The notes: a model not told the origin generated them from the letters alone. 64,000 nt of DNA from Neotabrizicola shimadae (GCF_019623905.1 NZ_CP069370.1:1984001-2048000), one strand, 5' to 3'. Positions 24,882 to 35,420 are shown, counted from the stretch's first letter. Program-made: numbers and translations.

Positions 24882-27800
24882 GTGCCCACCTACACCGGTA
24901 CCTCCGCCTCTGAATCCCTGACCGGCTCGACCAGTGCCGACACCCTGTTTGGCCTCGCCGGTGACGATACTCTCGCAGGTCTTGCCGGCAACGACCGGAT
25001 CGAAGGAGGCGATGGGTTCGACCTTTCGAACTACTCTGCCTCAACAACTGCTGTCGTGGTGAACCTGCTGACCGGCAGCGCCACAGGTGGCCATGGGACC
25101 GACACGCTTCTCGGCATTGAAGGCGCGATCGGTGGATCGGGCGCAGACAACCTGACCGGCGATGCCAATGCCAATGCCTTCTTCGGCGGCGCGGGCAATG
25201 ACTCGATCTTCGGCGGCGATGGCGACGACACCATCATGGGGGGCACGGGCAACGACAACCTTCAAGGGGGCGTTGGCCTTGATGTCATTACCTATGCCTC
25301 ATCCAGTTCGGGCGTGGTGGTCAACCTTTCCACCGGGGCGGTCACGGGCGGCGACGGGACCGACACGATCTCGGGGTTCGAGAATGTCATCGGATCTGCG
25401 TCGAACGACACGATCACCGGCGATGCAAACGACAATGTCGTCGCGGGCGGCGCGGGCGCTGACAGCCTGACCGGCGGCGCCGGGGTGGACGTGCTGGACT
25501 ACTCCACCTCGACCGCCGCCGTTGTCATCGACCTGACGGTCACCACGCAAAGCGGCGGACATGCCGAAGGCGACGTCGTCGCGGGGTTCGAGGGGATCAT
25601 CGGATCTGCCTTTGACGACACCCTTACTGGCGATGCCAACAACAACACGTTCATTGGCGGCGCGGGGGCGGATTCCATCATCGGTGGCGATGGGAACGAT
25701 ACCGCCGACTACTCGCGATCATCCGCCGGCGTCGCCGTCAATCTCGCAACACTGGTGTTTTCGGGCGGCGATGCTGCCGGAGACAACCTGGCAGGCATAG
25801 AATACATCGTCGGGTCCGCCTTTGATGACACGATCACCGGCGCCTTGGCCGCCAACCTGCTTGTCGGCGGGGCCGGGGCCGACGCCCTCTCCGGCGGCCT
25901 TGGCGCGGACACAATGATCGGCGGGACCGGCAACGACACGTTCACGGTCGACGGGTCCACCGATGTCGTTACCGAAGCCGCAAACGAAGGCACAGACCTG
26001 GTTCGCTCCTCGGTCGATTGGGTGCTTGGCGCCAACTTCGAGAACCTGACCCTTATCGGCGACGGGGACATTACAGGTGATGGCAATGACCTCGCCAACC
26101 TCATCAACGGCAATTCCGGCACCGGCATCTTCGTCGCCAAGGGGATGAACCTGCTGCGCGGCTTTGGCGGGAACGATACGATCAACGGTCTCGGCGGCAC
26201 GGATACCATCGACGGAGGCACCGGAGCAGACAGGATGTCCGGCGGCAAGGACGGCGACACCTACTATGTGGATGACGCTGGAGATGTTGTCATCGAGAAA
26301 TCCGGCGAGGGCGTGGACCGGGTCTACTCTTCCGTTTCACGCACACTCGAAGCCTTTGTCGAACACCTGTATCTCACCGGGACAGACTCGCTCTCCGGCA
26401 CCGGAAACGTGGCGAACAATTCGATCCAGGGCAATGACGGCAACAATGCCCTTTATGGCCTTGCGGGCAACGACACGCTGAACGGCGGTCTCGGCGATGA
26501 CACCCTGGACGGCGGGGCCGGCAAGGACAACATGGTGGGTGGCGCCGGCAACGACACCTACTACGTCAGCCAGATCGACGACAGCATTACCGAATTGGGC
26601 GGGAACGGCACCGATGCCGTGATCGCGGGCTTCTCCTACGATCTTTCGGTCGCCATGGCCGGCTCGATTGAAAACCTGACCCTCACTGGAACGGGCGATT
26701 TCAACGGCATAGGCAATGGGACTGCGAACACGATCACCGGCAACGTGGGCGCGAACTCCCTGACGGGCGGTTCGGGCAATGACACGCTGTTCGGCGGCGA
26801 TGGCAATGACACGCTGGAAGGGGGAACCGACACGGACTCTCTTGTCGGCGGAAAGGGCGATGACGTCTACATCGTGCGGGACCTTGACGTGATCGTCGAA
26901 GTCGCAGCGCAGGGCACAGACGTGGTTCAGGCCTTTGTATCGTTCGCGCTGGCCGCGAACCTGGAAAGCCTTGTCCTGATGGGCACCAGCGGCCTCAGCG
27001 GAACCGGGAACACCGTGGCCAATCGACTTACCGGGAACGGCGCCAACAACCTGTTGTCAGGCCTTGAGGGTGCGGACACGCTGGATGGCGGGGCCGGCAA
27101 CGACACGCTGAATGGCGGGGCCGGGGCGGATTCGATGATCGGCGGCCTTGGCAATGACACGTTCGTCGTGGATCACGGAAGCGACGTGATTGTCGAACTG
27201 GCCGGCGAGGGCACAGACCTTGTTCAAGCCTCCGTTGCCTACACGCTCAGCGGAGAGCTGGAAAACTTGACGCTGACCGGCGCGGGTGCAATCACCGGCA
27301 CCGGCTCTGCCATCGCCAACATCATCACCGGGAACACCGCCGCCAATCGGCTCAGCGGCATGAACGGCGACGACACAATCTATGGCGGCGACGGCAATGA
27401 CACCCTTGACGGCGGAGCGGGAACCGATTCGCTCGTTGGCGGGCTTGGCGATGACCGCTTCATCCTCGACTCTGCCTCCGACCGCGTGAGCGAGTCATCA
27501 GGCGGCGGCACGGATACCATCGAGATCGGGGTCAGCTACAGCCTTGTAACCTATTTCGAGAACCTCATCCTCACCGGAACCGCCGCCATCAACGGCGAGG
27601 GCAACACCGCAGCCAACACGATCACCGGCAACAGCGCCGCCAACCTGCTGAACGGCGGAAGCGGCAACGACACGCTTGTCGGCGGAGACGGCAACGACAC
27701 CCTCGACGGCGGGAACGACATCGACTCCATGTCCGGCGGACTTGGAGACGACCAGTACATCGTGGCAAACGTCGGTGACATCGTGGTCGAGGCGGCGAGC

Positions 27801-29204
27801 GCCGGGTCTGACCGCGTGCTGAGTTCCATCAGCTACACCCTGACTGTGAATGTCGAGACGCTGGAACTTCAGGGTTCCTCGGGCCTGTCGGGCACCGGGA
27901 ACGCCACTGCAAACAGGATCAACGGCAACACCGGCAACAACCTGTTGTCCGGCCTTGAGGGTGCAGACACGCTGGACGGCGGGGCCGGCAACGACACGCT
28001 GAATGGCGGGGCCGGGGCGGATTCGATGATTGGCGGCCTCGGCAGTGACACGTTCGTCGTGGATCACGGAAGCGACGTGATTGTCGAACTGGCCGGCGAG
28101 GGCACCGACCTTGTCGAGTCCTCCATCGCCTATACCCTGAGCGGTGAAGTGGAGAACCTGACGCTGACCGGGGCGGGCGCAATTGCGGGCACCGGCTCCA
28201 GCCTGGCCAACGTTCTCACCGGGAATGCCGCCGCCAACCGGCTCAGCGGCATGGACGGCAACGACACGATCTACGGCGGCGAAGGCAACGACACGCTGGA
28301 CGGCGGAGCAGGTGTCGACTCGCTCGTTGGCGGGCTTGGCGATGACCGCTTCATCCTCGGCGCCACCACCGACCGCGTCAGCGAAGCCTCGGGCGGTGGC
28401 ACGGATACCGTGGAAATCGCGGTGACCTACAGCCTTGGCAACTACATCGAGAACCTGGTCCTCACCGGAACCGTCGCCATAGACGGCGAGGGAAACTCCG
28501 CAGCCAACACGATCACCGGCAACAGTGCTGCCAATCTTCTGGAGGGCGGGAGCGGGAACGACACGCTTCTCGGCGGAGACGGCAACGACACCCTCGACGG
28601 CGGGAACGACATCGACTCCATGTCCGGCGGGCTTGGAGACGACCAGTACATCGTGGCAAGCGTCGGTGACATCGTGGTCGAAGCGGCAAGCGCAGGTTCC
28701 GACCGCGTGCTCAGTTCCATCAACTATACCCTGACCGCGAACGTCGAAACGCTGGACCTGCAAGGGAGTTCGGGCCTGTCGGGCACGGGCAACAGCACTG
28801 CAAACCGGATCAACGGCAACAGTGGCAACAACCTGCTGTCCGGCCTGGAGGGCGATGATACGCTTTACGGGGCAGGCGGAAACGACACGCTTGTCGGTGG
28901 CACGGGTGCCGACCGCTTCGTGTTCAACGCCGGTTCTGGCGGGACCGATAGCATCTCGGACTTCAACCAGATCGACGGCGGCGCCAGCGAAGGCGACCTG
29001 CTCGAGTTCCAGGGATTGCTGACGGGGACCTTCGCCTGGCTGGGCACAGGCAGCTATACCGACACCGGCAACACCGAAGCGCGCCTTGTCGGAGATACGG
29101 TGACCATCGACACCGATGGCAACGGCAGCACGAACATCACCATCAGGATCATAGGACTGGATTCTGCAACGGATTTGACAGCTTCCGACTTCCTCTTCAC
29201 CTGA
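24882..29204 (+). CDS. Large RTX (haemolysin-type calcium-binding repeat) protein
   Basis: This encodes 1440 residues with GTG start (AAGGA 9 bases upstream). Almost the whole protein consists of Gly-Gly-x-Gly-x-Asp nonapeptide blocks, which bind Ca2+ and form beta-rolls outside the cell, alternating with ~50-residue linkers of two types: Val-Val-Val-Asn-Leu ... Asp-Thr-Leu-x-Gly-Ile-Glu (first ~320 residues) and Val-Glu-Asn-Leu-Thr-Leu-Thr-Gly ... Gly-Thr-Gly-Asn (remainder). There is no N-terminal signal peptide; the C-terminus (Ile-Ser-Asp-Phe, Gly-Asp-Leu-Leu-Glu-Phe, final Leu-Phe-Thr) looks like a type I secretion signal. No catalytic domain is visible and no type I secretion genes are adjacent, so role (adhesin, S-layer-like or biofilm protein) is open. 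Confidence 0.88.
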   Translation: MPTYTGTSASESLTGSTSADTLFGLAGDDTLAGLAGNDRIEGGDGFDLSNYSASTTAVVVNLLTGSATGGHGTDTLLGIEGAIGGSGADNLTGDANANAFFGGAGNDSIFGGDGDDTIMGGTGNDNLQGGVGLDVITYASSSSGVVVNLSTGAVTGGDGTDTISGFENVIGSASNDTITGDANDNVVAGGAGADSLTGGAGVDVLDYSTSTAAVVIDLTVTTQSGGHAEGDVVAGFEGIIGSAFDDTLTGDANNNTFIGGAGADSIIGGDGNDTADYSRSSAGVAVNLATLVFSGGDAAGDNLAGIEYIVGSAFDDTITGALAANLLVGGAGADALSGGLGADTMIGGTGNDTFTVDGSTDVVTEAANEGTDLVRSSVDWVLGANFENLTLIGDGDITGDGNDLANLINGNSGTGIFVAKGMNLLRGFGGNDTINGLGGTDTIDGGTGADRMSGGKDGDTYYVDDAGDVVIEKSGEGVDRVYSSVSRTLEAFVEHLYLTGTDSLSGTGNVANNSIQGNDGNNALYGLAGNDTLNGGLGDDTLDGGAGKDNMVGGAGNDTYYVSQIDDSITELGGNGTDAVIAGFSYDLSVAMAGSIENLTLTGTGDFNGIGNGTANTITGNVGANSLTGGSGNDTLFGGDGNDTLEGGTDTDSLVGGKGDDVYIVRDLDVIVEVAAQGTDVVQAFVSFALAANLESLVLMGTSGLSGTGNTVANRLTGNGANNLLSGLEGADTLDGGAGNDTLNGGAGADSMIGGLGNDTFVVDHGSDVIVELAGEGTDLVQASVAYTLSGELENLTLTGAGAITGTGSAIANIITGNTAANRLSGMNGDDTIYGGDGNDTLDGGAGTDSLVGGLGDDRFILDSASDRVSESSGGGTDTIEIGVSYSLVTYFENLILTGTAAINGEGNTAANTITGNSAANLLNGGSGNDTLVGGDGNDTLDGGNDIDSMSGGLGDDQYIVANVGDIVVEAASAGSDRVLSSISYTLTVNVETLELQGSSGLSGTGNATANRINGNTGNNLLSGLEGADTLDGGAGNDTLNGGAGADSMIGGLGSDTFVVDHGSDVIVELAGEGTDLVESSIAYTLSGEVENLTLTGAGAIAGTGSSLANVLTGNAAANRLSGMDGNDTIYGGEGNDTLDGGAGVDSLVGGLGDDRFILGATTDRVSEASGGGTDTVEIAVTYSLGNYIENLVLTGTVAIDGEGNSAANTITGNSAANLLEGGSGNDTLLGGDGNDTLDGGNDIDSMSGGLGDDQYIVASVGDIVVEAASAGSDRVLSSINYTLTANVETLDLQGSSGLSGTGNSTANRINGNSGNNLLSGLEGDDTLYGAGGNDTLVGGTGADRFVFNAGSGGTDSISDFNQIDGGASEGDLLEFQGLLTGTFAWLGTGSYTDTGNTEARLVGDTVTIDTDGNGSTNITIRIIGLDSATDLTASDFLFT
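27070..28851 (+). repeat. Tandem duplication of 891 bases inside the RTX gene
   Basis: Bases 27070-27960 and 27961-28851 are two in-frame copies of a 297-residue unit. Long stretches are nearly identical (e.g. around 27080-27180 versus 27971-28071), and the spacing between equivalent landmarks is exactly 891 in three places (27070, 27961, 28852). Each unit has three RTX blocks and three linkers, pointing to a recent unequal crossover. Confidence 0.85.
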
Positions 29205-29262
29205 GCGGGTGACACTGCGCCAAACTTCGGTACTCTGGACGCTCAACCGCCCGGAGTTCTCC

Positions 29263-30387
29263 ATGCCGTCGTTGCGCCTCGCCCGTCAGTCCCTTGCCGT
29301 CTGCCTCGTCGCCTGTCTGGTTCTACCTGCGGCTGCACAGACTTCGGGCTCTCAGGCTTCCGCGCCGTTGCCCGCCGTGATCGTTGCCCCCGCGACGATG
29401 GAAGAGGTTGGCGCATCGGCGCGCTTCAACGGTCGGGCCGTGGCCGTTCAAAAGGTCGACCTGCGCGCGCGCGTTAGCGGTTTCCTGGTTGAGCAGGGTT
29501 TCAAAGAGGGCGCAGCCGTCGAACAGGGACAAACGCTGTTCTGGATCGATGATGGCGAATATGCAGCTGCCTTGGCCCAGGCCGATGCATCTGTTGCGGC
29601 GGCTGAGGCGTCGCTGACGCTCGCCAACCTGGAGTTCGAGCGGCAGAACGAACTTCTGAACCGCAAGACCGGCACGCAACAGAACGTGGACCGCACCAAG
29701 GCCGAGGCCGACAAGGCCAAGGCCGAGGTCGACCGCTTGAAGGCACAACGAGACGTGGCGGCACTGAACCTGTCCTACACGATCATCACGGCCCCCTTTG
29801 CCGGCCAGATAGGTCTTGCCAATGCCGATGTCGGCGCACTGGTCGGCCCTGACACCGGCCCGCTGGCCACCATCGTCCAGTCGAACCCGATCTATGTGGA
29901 GTTTCCAGTCCCCGAACGGGTGCTTCTGGAAACCGAAGCCGCAGTGAAGGCCGCCGGTGCAGGGCCGGTCGCGATTTCGCTGACCCTTTCGGACGGCAGC
30001 GTCTTCCCGAACGAGGGTCGCCTGAACTTCGCCGACGTCGAGGTTTCGGAATCCACCGACACGATCCTTGCCCGCGCCGTGTTCGACAACCCCGATGGGG
30101 TGCTGCGCGACGGCTCGTTGGTCTCGGTTACCATCAAGGGCAACATCGGCGGGGCCGAACTGACCGTGCCGCAGCAGGCCGTGCAGCGTGACGTGACCGG
30201 CGCCTATGTCCTGACCGTCGGCGATGATGGCACGGTCGAACGCAAGCCCGTCACCGTATCGCGCACCGTGCAGGGCCTGGCGGTCATCACCGAAGGACTG
30301 ACCGAAGGTGAAATGGTCATCACCGAGGGCGTCAACAAGGCCCGCCCCGGCGCCAAGGTTGACGCTGCACCGGCCGAGGCGAACTGA
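29263..30387 (+). CDS. RND efflux periplasmic adaptor (membrane fusion protein)
   Basis: This encodes 374 residues from ATG 29263; an earlier start would include the RTX gene 3' end region. Signal peptide (Leu-Ala-Val-Cys-Leu-Val ... Ala-Ala-Ala-Gln), lipoyl half-motifs ([10 protein letters not shown] and [11 protein letters not shown]), a coiled-coil hairpin between (~residues 100-165, Ala/Glu/Lys rich), and beta-barrel and membrane-proximal domains follow. It couples the inner-membrane RND pump encoded one base downstream to an outer-membrane channel, which is not encoded here. Confidence 0.93.
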   Translation: MPSLRLARQSLAVCLVACLVLPAAAQTSGSQASAPLPAVIVAPATMEEVGASARFNGRAVAVQKVDLRARVSGFLVEQGFKEGAAVEQGQTLFWIDDGEYAAALAQADASVAAAEASLTLANLEFERQNELLNRKTGTQQNVDRTKAEADKAKAEVDRLKAQRDVAALNLSYTIITAPFAGQIGLANADVGALVGPDTGPLATIVQSNPIYVEFPVPERVLLETEAAVKAAGAGPVAISLTLSDGSVFPNEGRLNFADVEVSESTDTILARAVFDNPDGVLRDGSLVSVTIKGNIGGAELTVPQQAVQRDVTGAYVLTVGDDGTVERKPVTVSRTVQGLAVITEGLTEGEMVITEGVNKARPGAKVDAAPAEAN

Positions 30388-30388
30388 C

Positions 30389-33300
30389 ATGATCGCCGAT
30401 ACCTTCATCCGTCGCCCGCGGCTCGCCGCGGTCATCTCGATCGTGATGTTCCTCGCGGGCTTGATCGCCCTGACGCGGATGCCCATCGAGCAGTATCCGA
30501 ACATCACGCCCCCGGTGGTGTCCGTCACCGCCACCTACCCCGGCGCTGGCGCCGAGGTCACGGAAGCCACCGTCGCCCAGGTGATCGAGGACAAGGTCAT
30601 CGGCGTGGACAACATGATCTACATGTCGTCCACCTCCAATGCCGACGGTTCCTACACACTGAACGTCTCGTTCGAGGTCGGGACCGATCCCGACATCGCC
30701 ACCGTCAACGTGCAGAACCGCGTCTCCCTGGCCGAACCGATGCTGCCGGCCGAGGTCAAGCAGACCGGCGTCTCGGTCGCCAAGAAGTCCCCTGCCCTGC
30801 TTCTGGGCGTGGCGCTGGTGTCGGAAGACCCGTCCATTACCGGCCCGACACTGACCAACTTCGCCCGCACCACATTGCTGGACCAACTGAAGCGTGTGAA
30901 CGGCGTGGGCGACGCCTCCGTTTTCGGGGCAAACGAATTTGCGATGCGCGTCATCCTCGACACCGATCGCCTGGCCGCCTTTGACCTTGTCCCCGCCGAT
31001 GTGGCGAACGCGATCAAGACGCAGAACCTGCAGGCCGCCATCGGCCGCATCGGTGGCCAGCCGATGACCAAGGATCCGACGCTTCAACTCACCATCGTCA
31101 CCCAGGGCCGGCTGTCCGACCCCGAAGAATTCGCCCGGATCAAGATCCGCTCCAACCCCGATGGCTCCACCGTAACCGTCGGGGATGTGGCGAGTGTCCA
31201 ACTCGGCTCCAAATCCTCCGATGTGCAAAGCTGGTTCAACGGCGCGCCCGGTACTCTGATCGGCGTCTACCTCGCCCCCGGCGGCAACGCACTTTCCGCG
31301 GCCGACGGAATCAAGGCCGTGATGGACCGCATGGCGCCGGAAATGCCGCCCGGCATCGGCTACCGCATCATCGCGGACAACTCGGTCTTCGTGAAGGAAA
31401 GCATCCACGAGGTGCAGAAGACGCTGATCGAGGCCTTCGCCCTCGTCGTCCTGGTCGTCTTCATCTTCCTCGGCTCGCTCCGCGCCACGCTGATCCCGGT
31501 CATTGCCGTGCCCGTGGCCCTTGTCGGCACCTTCGCCGTCATGATGGCGCTTGGCTTCACCATCAACACCGTCTCGCTTCTGGCTATGGTGCTGGCCATC
31601 GGCATCGTGGTCGATGACGCCATCGTCGTGGTCGAGGCAGTCGAAGCCAAGATGGAGGCCGACCATTCGCTCACCCCCGCCCAGGCGGCCAGCGCCGCCA
31701 TGGGCGAGATCACGGGCGCCATCCTCGCCATCACCCTCGTCCTTCTGTCGGTCTTCGTCCCGACCGCATTCATCCCCGGCATCTCCGGCCAGTTGTTCCA
31801 GCAGTTCGCCGTGACCGTCTCGGTCTCCATGGTGCTGTCGGCAATCAATGCGCTCACCCTTGCGCCCGCGCTTTGCGCCATCGTGCTGAAGCCCCACCAC
31901 GGACCAAAGCGCGGCGTCATGGGCTGGATCTCGCGCAAGATCGACCGGGCGCGCGACGGCTATGCCTGGGTCGCCGGCGGCATCGCGCGGCGTGTTCTGA
32001 TCGGCGTCCTCATGCTGGCGGGCGCCATGGTGCTGACCGCTGGCCTGTTCCGGGCCGTGCCCACCGGCTTCCTGCCGAACGAAGATCAGGGCTATTTCCT
32101 GGTGGAAACCCGCCTGCCCGAAGCCGCCTCGGTCAACCGCACCGCCGAAGTCCAGGCGCGCATCGCCAAGATCCTGCAGGATCTGCCCGGCGTGGATTCC
32201 GTGGTGTCCCTTCCCGGCTATTCGATGCTCGACGGTGCCGTGCGGTCCAATGCAGCCGTGGCCTTCGTGACCATGCAGCCCTTCGAAGACCGGCCCACCC
32301 TGGCAACCTCGGTCTTTGCCGCGATCCGCGCCACCGTGCAGGAAACCGCTGGCATCCGCGAGGCGCAGGTCATCCCGTTCAACATGCCGCCGATCCCCGG
32401 GCTTGGCACCGGATCGGGTTTCGAATTCAAACTGCTCGATCCCCAGGGCCACCCGCCTGCCGAACTGGCAGCCACGGCGCGCGGGCTGGTTCAGGCCGCG
32501 AACCAGAACCCGGATTTGTCGGGCGTCTACACCACTTTCTCGGCGGAAACCCCGCAGTTGTACCTCAATGTGGACCGGGACCGGCTCTATACGCTTGGCG
32601 TCACCATTTCGGACCTGTTCAACGCGCTGCAATCCACGCTTGGCACCTATTATGTCAACGACTTCAACCTGTTCGGCCGTGCCTGGCAGGTGCAGATGAC
32701 AGCAGCCGAGGATGACCGCTCCCGCGTCGACGACATCTCGCGCATCCATGTGCGGTCCTCCACCGGCGCCATGGTGCCCGTGGGCGCGGTGGCCTCGGTC
32801 GATTTCACCGTGGGGCCCTCCTCGCTCTTGCGCTACAACAATCAGCGCGCCGTGACGATCTCCGGCAACCCTTCGGTCGGGGCCTCTTCAGGCCAGGCGA
32901 TTGCGGCCATGGAAGAGGTGGCGAAAGCCAACCTGCCGCCCGGTTACAGCTACGACTGGACCGGCACGGCACTGCAAGAGAAGGAGGCCGCCGGCCAGAC
33001 CACGGCCATCCTCGCCCTCTCGCTGCTCTTCGCCTTCCTGTTCCTCGTGGCGCTTTACGAAAGCTGGACGATCCCGGTTCCGGTGATGCTTTCGGTGACC
33101 TTCGGCGTGGCGGGCGCCATGGGTTCGCTTTGGCTCGCGGCCAAGTTCGTGCCGCAGATGGCCTTCAACGTCTATGCGCAGATCGGCCTTGTCGTGCTGA
33201 TTGCGCTGGCCGCCAAGAACGCCATCCTCATTGTCGAGTTCGCCAAGGCCCGCCGCGAACAGGGCGTGCCGATCCTCGACGCCGCCATCGAAGGCGCAGC

Positions 33301-33526
33301 CGCCCGCTTCCGCGCCGTGATGATGACCTCCTTCGCCTTCATCGCCGGCCTCATCCCGCTGGTGCTGGCAACCGGCGCCTCGATGTTCTCGCGCCGGTCG
33401 GTCGGCACCGGCGTGGCCGGGGGGATGCTGACAGCGGCCCTGATCGGCATTTTCGTGATTCCCGCGCTTTACGTCCTGTTCCAGTCCTTGCGTGAACGGG
33501 TGAAGGGCAAGAAGCCCGCAGCCTGA
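30389..33526 (+). CDS. RND family efflux permease (AcrB/MexB type)
   Basis: This encodes 1045 residues, full length for an HAE1 RND pump; ATG 30389 follows the adaptor stop by one base. N-terminal [10 protein letters not shown]; helix 4 with the proton-relay pair in [12 protein letters not shown] (~residue 405); Phe-Val-Pro-Thr-Ala-Phe-Ile-Pro-Gly; second-half helices with [11 protein letters not shown]. It exports amphiphilic compounds using the proton gradient. It converges with the LuxR-type gene with a 2-base gap. Confidence 0.95.
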   Translation: MIADTFIRRPRLAAVISIVMFLAGLIALTRMPIEQYPNITPPVVSVTATYPGAGAEVTEATVAQVIEDKVIGVDNMIYMSSTSNADGSYTLNVSFEVGTDPDIATVNVQNRVSLAEPMLPAEVKQTGVSVAKKSPALLLGVALVSEDPSITGPTLTNFARTTLLDQLKRVNGVGDASVFGANEFAMRVILDTDRLAAFDLVPADVANAIKTQNLQAAIGRIGGQPMTKDPTLQLTIVTQGRLSDPEEFARIKIRSNPDGSTVTVGDVASVQLGSKSSDVQSWFNGAPGTLIGVYLAPGGNALSAADGIKAVMDRMAPEMPPGIGYRIIADNSVFVKESIHEVQKTLIEAFALVVLVVFIFLGSLRATLIPVIAVPVALVGTFAVMMALGFTINTVSLLAMVLAIGIVVDDAIVVVEAVEAKMEADHSLTPAQAASAAMGEITGAILAITLVLLSVFVPTAFIPGISGQLFQQFAVTVSVSMVLSAINALTLAPALCAIVLKPHHGPKRGVMGWISRKIDRARDGYAWVAGGIARRVLIGVLMLAGAMVLTAGLFRAVPTGFLPNEDQGYFLVETRLPEAASVNRTAEVQARIAKILQDLPGVDSVVSLPGYSMLDGAVRSNAAVAFVTMQPFEDRPTLATSVFAAIRATVQETAGIREAQVIPFNMPPIPGLGTGSGFEFKLLDPQGHPPAELAATARGLVQAANQNPDLSGVYTTFSAETPQLYLNVDRDRLYTLGVTISDLFNALQSTLGTYYVNDFNLFGRAWQVQMTAAEDDRSRVDDISRIHVRSSTGAMVPVGAVASVDFTVGPSSLLRYNNQRAVTISGNPSVGASSGQAIAAMEEVAKANLPPGYSYDWTGTALQEKEAAGQTTAILALSLLFAFLFLVALYESWTIPVPVMLSVTFGVAGAMGSLWLAAKFVPQMAFNVYAQIGLVVLIALAAKNAILIVEFAKARREQGVPILDAAIEGAAARFRAVMMTSFAFIAGLIPLVLATGASMFSRRSVGTGVAGGMLTAALIGIFVIPALYVLFQSLRERVKGKKPAA

Positions 33527-33528
33527 CC

Positions 33529-34065
33529 TCAGGCGGCAGATCGCGGGGCGCCCCGCCCTGCGATCTCGTCCCGCATCAGATCGTCTATGAACAGCGATAG
33601 AAGCTGCGGCCTGCCAGACACTCCCGCCTTGCGGTAGATGGCATTGGTCTGCGCCTTGACCGTGCCTTCCGAGGTGTTGCGCAGGACGGCAATCTCGGCC
33701 AGCGACAGGCCCTTGATGGCGAACAGGGCAACGTCCCGCTCGGCCGGCGTCAGCCCCCATTCTGCAAACCGCTCGTCCAGCAGGTCCATGAACGCGCCGG
33801 AGGCGCGCCTCAGCCGCTCGCGCGCCAGATTCCGCTCGCGGATCGCCCGCATCAGCATCACCGCCCCGAACCCCATGCCAAGCACAAGTCCGATGGCTGC
33901 ACCGATTTCCATAAGTTCCCGGGTTTCCCAGTTCAGCGGTTCCGTCTCCAGACCAAGAACCGAGGCGACGATGTCGGAAATGAAAAACACCGCGCAGGCG
34001 GCTTGCAGAACAAAGACAACAGCGATGGCGAGGCCTCCCTTCACGCGCGCATCCTGTTGAAACAC
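33529..34065 (-). CDS. Membrane-anchored LuxR-type transcriptional regulator
   Basis: This encodes 178 residues. Two hydrophobic helices (~residues 12-33 and 53-72) precede a cytoplasmic coiled segment (Arg-Glu-Arg-Asn-Leu-Ala-Arg-Glu-Arg-Leu) and a C-terminal GerE/LuxR helix-turn-helix: Leu-Thr-Pro-Ala-Glu-Arg-Asp-Val-Ala, Leu-Ser-Leu-Ala-Glu-Ile-Ala, Ser-Glu-Gly-Thr-Val-Lys-Ala-Gln-Thr-Asn-Ala-Ile-Tyr-Arg-Lys. No receiver or ligand domain is visible, so signal input would come from the membrane/periplasmic loop. It is the third gene of an operon with two secreted acid-tailed proteins (6-base gap), which are plausible signal partners. Confidence 0.8.
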   Translation of the reverse strand: MFQQDARVKGGLAIAVVFVLQAACAVFFISDIVASVLGLETEPLNWETRELMEIGAAIGLVLGMGFGAVMLMRAIRERNLARERLRRASGAFMDLLDERFAEWGLTPAERDVALFAIKGLSLAEIAVLRNTSEGTVKAQTNAIYRKAGVSGRPQLLSLFIDDLMRDEIAGRGAPRSAA

Positions 34066-34071
34066 CCGGTG

Positions 34072-34659
34072 TCAGTCATCCTTGTCGTCACCGCCATTGT
34101 CCCCGCCGCCACGGTCGCCACTGCCGCCCCCACCGTTATCCGACCGCGATCCACCACCGGACCCGCTTCCAGAGGACCCACCACCGGAAGACCCCTTCCC
34201 GGAGGAATCGTCGCGGTCATCATCGCCACCGCCGCTTCCGCTGCGGTCCCCGCCCCCGTCGTCGCTCCCCCCGTCGTCGCTCCCCCTGTCATCGCTCTGG
34301 CTGCTGTCATTGCCGCCGCTGTCATCATCGTCATTGCCGCCATTGCCGCTGCCGGACCGCTCAGAACGTCCCGACGGCCCTGAACCAGACGAGCCGTCGC
34401 GCCCAACACCGTTTTCGACCAGCCAGAGATCGCGCAGGATTTCACCGGTGTTCGGGTTCAGCACAATCTCGCGCCGCCGCCCGTTCCGTTCGGCGACGAT
34501 GCGCAGCCTGCCAAGAAGCGTGCGTGACAGCACGATGTCGCCATATCCTTCGCGGCGCAGCTCCGACAGCAGGGTGTCAGCGTAGCCCTGGGCAAAGCTG
34601 CCGCCTGCCCCCGAAAGGAGTGCAGCGAGGCCAAGCAGGAAGGCGCGTCGGATCATCAT
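34072..34659 (-). CDS. Secreted PepSY-like protein with long acidic Ser/Gly/Asp tail
   Basis: This encodes 195 residues from the first of two adjacent Met codons. A signal peptide (Arg-Arg-Ala-Phe-Leu-Leu-Gly-Leu ... Ser-Phe-Ala-Gln) is followed by a ~65-residue PepSY-like domain (Leu-Arg-Arg-Glu-Gly-Tyr-Gly-Asp-Ile, Gly-Arg-Arg-Arg-Glu-Ile-Val-Leu-Asn-Pro-Asn-Thr-Gly-Glu-Ile-Leu) and a ~110-residue low-complexity tail of Asp, Ser and Gly. The tail could bind cations such as Ca2+. It is paralogous in layout to the next gene upstream. PepSY domains often inhibit peptidases or sense the periplasm; the function here is unknown. Confidence 0.7.
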   Translation of the reverse strand: MMIRRAFLLGLAALLSGAGGSFAQGYADTLLSELRREGYGDIVLSRTLLGRLRIVAERNGRRREIVLNPNTGEILRDLWLVENGVGRDGSSGSGPSGRSERSGSGNGGNDDDDSGGNDSSQSDDRGSDDGGSDDGGGDRSGSGGGDDDRDDSSGKGSSGGGSSGSGSGGGSRSDNGGGGSGDRGGGDNGGDDKDD

Positions 34660-34740
34660 CGGGCCTCGAACGGGCCGAAGCCCGGGTTGTTTTTCCACGG
34701 TGGATCGCGGCCCGGCACGCATCGGGCCGGAAGAGCCGGA

Positions 34741-35265
34741 TCAGTCGTCGCTTCCGCCCCGGCCGCTGTTGTTGCTCCCACGGTTGTCGTCGCCGCCGCG
34801 GTTGCCACCATGGTCATCACCGTTGTCATGGTTCGCACCGTCGTCCGACCCGCGACCCCCACGGTCATCGCTGCCGCTGTCGTCGCTGCCACGACCGCGG
34901 CCGCGCCCACGATCGTCATCGTTGCCATCATCATCGCTCGAATCGTCCCGGCCGACTGCACTCACACGCACGAAGTCCCGATCGCGCTGCCGCACCAGGA
35001 TGCCATTGCGGATATCGTCTTCGGCCTCGGTGGCCCCGGCCTCCTGCTTCAGGATGGCCCCGGTCACAGAGTCATAGACCGCCTCGACCTTCTGCCCCCC
35101 GCGAATGCCTTCCACTTTCACCTGGCTGCGGCCAACCGTGACCTCGACGGCGCTATAGCCTTCGGCAAACCACTGCCGGCCAAGCGCGGCAGGGTCGATG
35201 GCAGCCTGCGCGGCGGACGTCGCAAGAAAGACCACCGTGGCAGCAAGATGTGCAATGCGTGTCAT
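34741..35265 (-). CDS. Secreted PepSY-like protein with acidic Asp/Gly/Arg/Asn tail
   Basis: This encodes 174 residues from ATG 35265. Signal peptide (Ile-Ala-His-Leu-Ala-Ala-Thr ... Ala-Ala-Gln-Ala), then a PepSY-like fold (Gln-Trp-Phe-Ala-Glu-Gly-Tyr-Ser-Ala-Val-Glu-Val, Val-Glu-Ala-Val-Tyr-Asp-Ser-Val-Thr-Gly-Ala-Ile-Leu), a short linker, and a ~70-residue tail of Asp, Gly, Arg, Ser and Asn. It has the same plan as the protein encoded at 34072 but the tail has a different composition (more Arg/Asn). First gene of the three-gene unit ending in the LuxR-type regulator. Confidence 0.7.
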   Translation of the reverse strand: MTRIAHLAATVVFLATSAAQAAIDPAALGRQWFAEGYSAVEVTVGRSQVKVEGIRGGQKVEAVYDSVTGAILKQEAGATEAEDDIRNGILVRQRDRDFVRVSAVGRDDSSDDDGNDDDRGRGRGRGSDDSGSDDRGGRGSDDGANHDNGDDHGGNRGGDDNRGSNNSGRGGSDD

Positions 35266-35406
35266 GTCCGTATCCTCGTTCCAGGGGCGCTCGGCCCGGA
35301 TGTGCCCAGCCTCGTTCCGGCTGCCGGGCCATCTGGCGCCCAAGGCACAGACCAGCCCATTGCCCCCCGGTTTAGGAAGGACCGCATCGGCGCGAGATTT
35401 GCACGT

Positions 35407-35420
35407 CTAAACCGCGGTTT
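35407..35420. promoter_or_regulatory. TAAACCGCGGTTTA palindrome upstream of the acid-tail operon
   Basis: This perfect 14-bp palindrome lies 142 bases upstream of the 35265 start; an additional direct CGGTTTA half-site occurs at ~35368-35374. The 280-base gap to trpB holds no gene. It is a candidate site for the operon's own LuxR-type regulator. Confidence 0.5.

Noticed and set aside
24900-28900. Regular repeats that could suggest a CRISPR array
   Set aside because: The repeats are in-frame 27-base RTX nonapeptide codons without constant direct repeats and unique spacers, and no cas genes are present.
27498-29264. 588-codon minus-strand frame opposite the RTX repeats
   Set aside because: It is a mirror of the repeated RTX codons; its repeats have the same 891-base period and it has no ribosome site or family.
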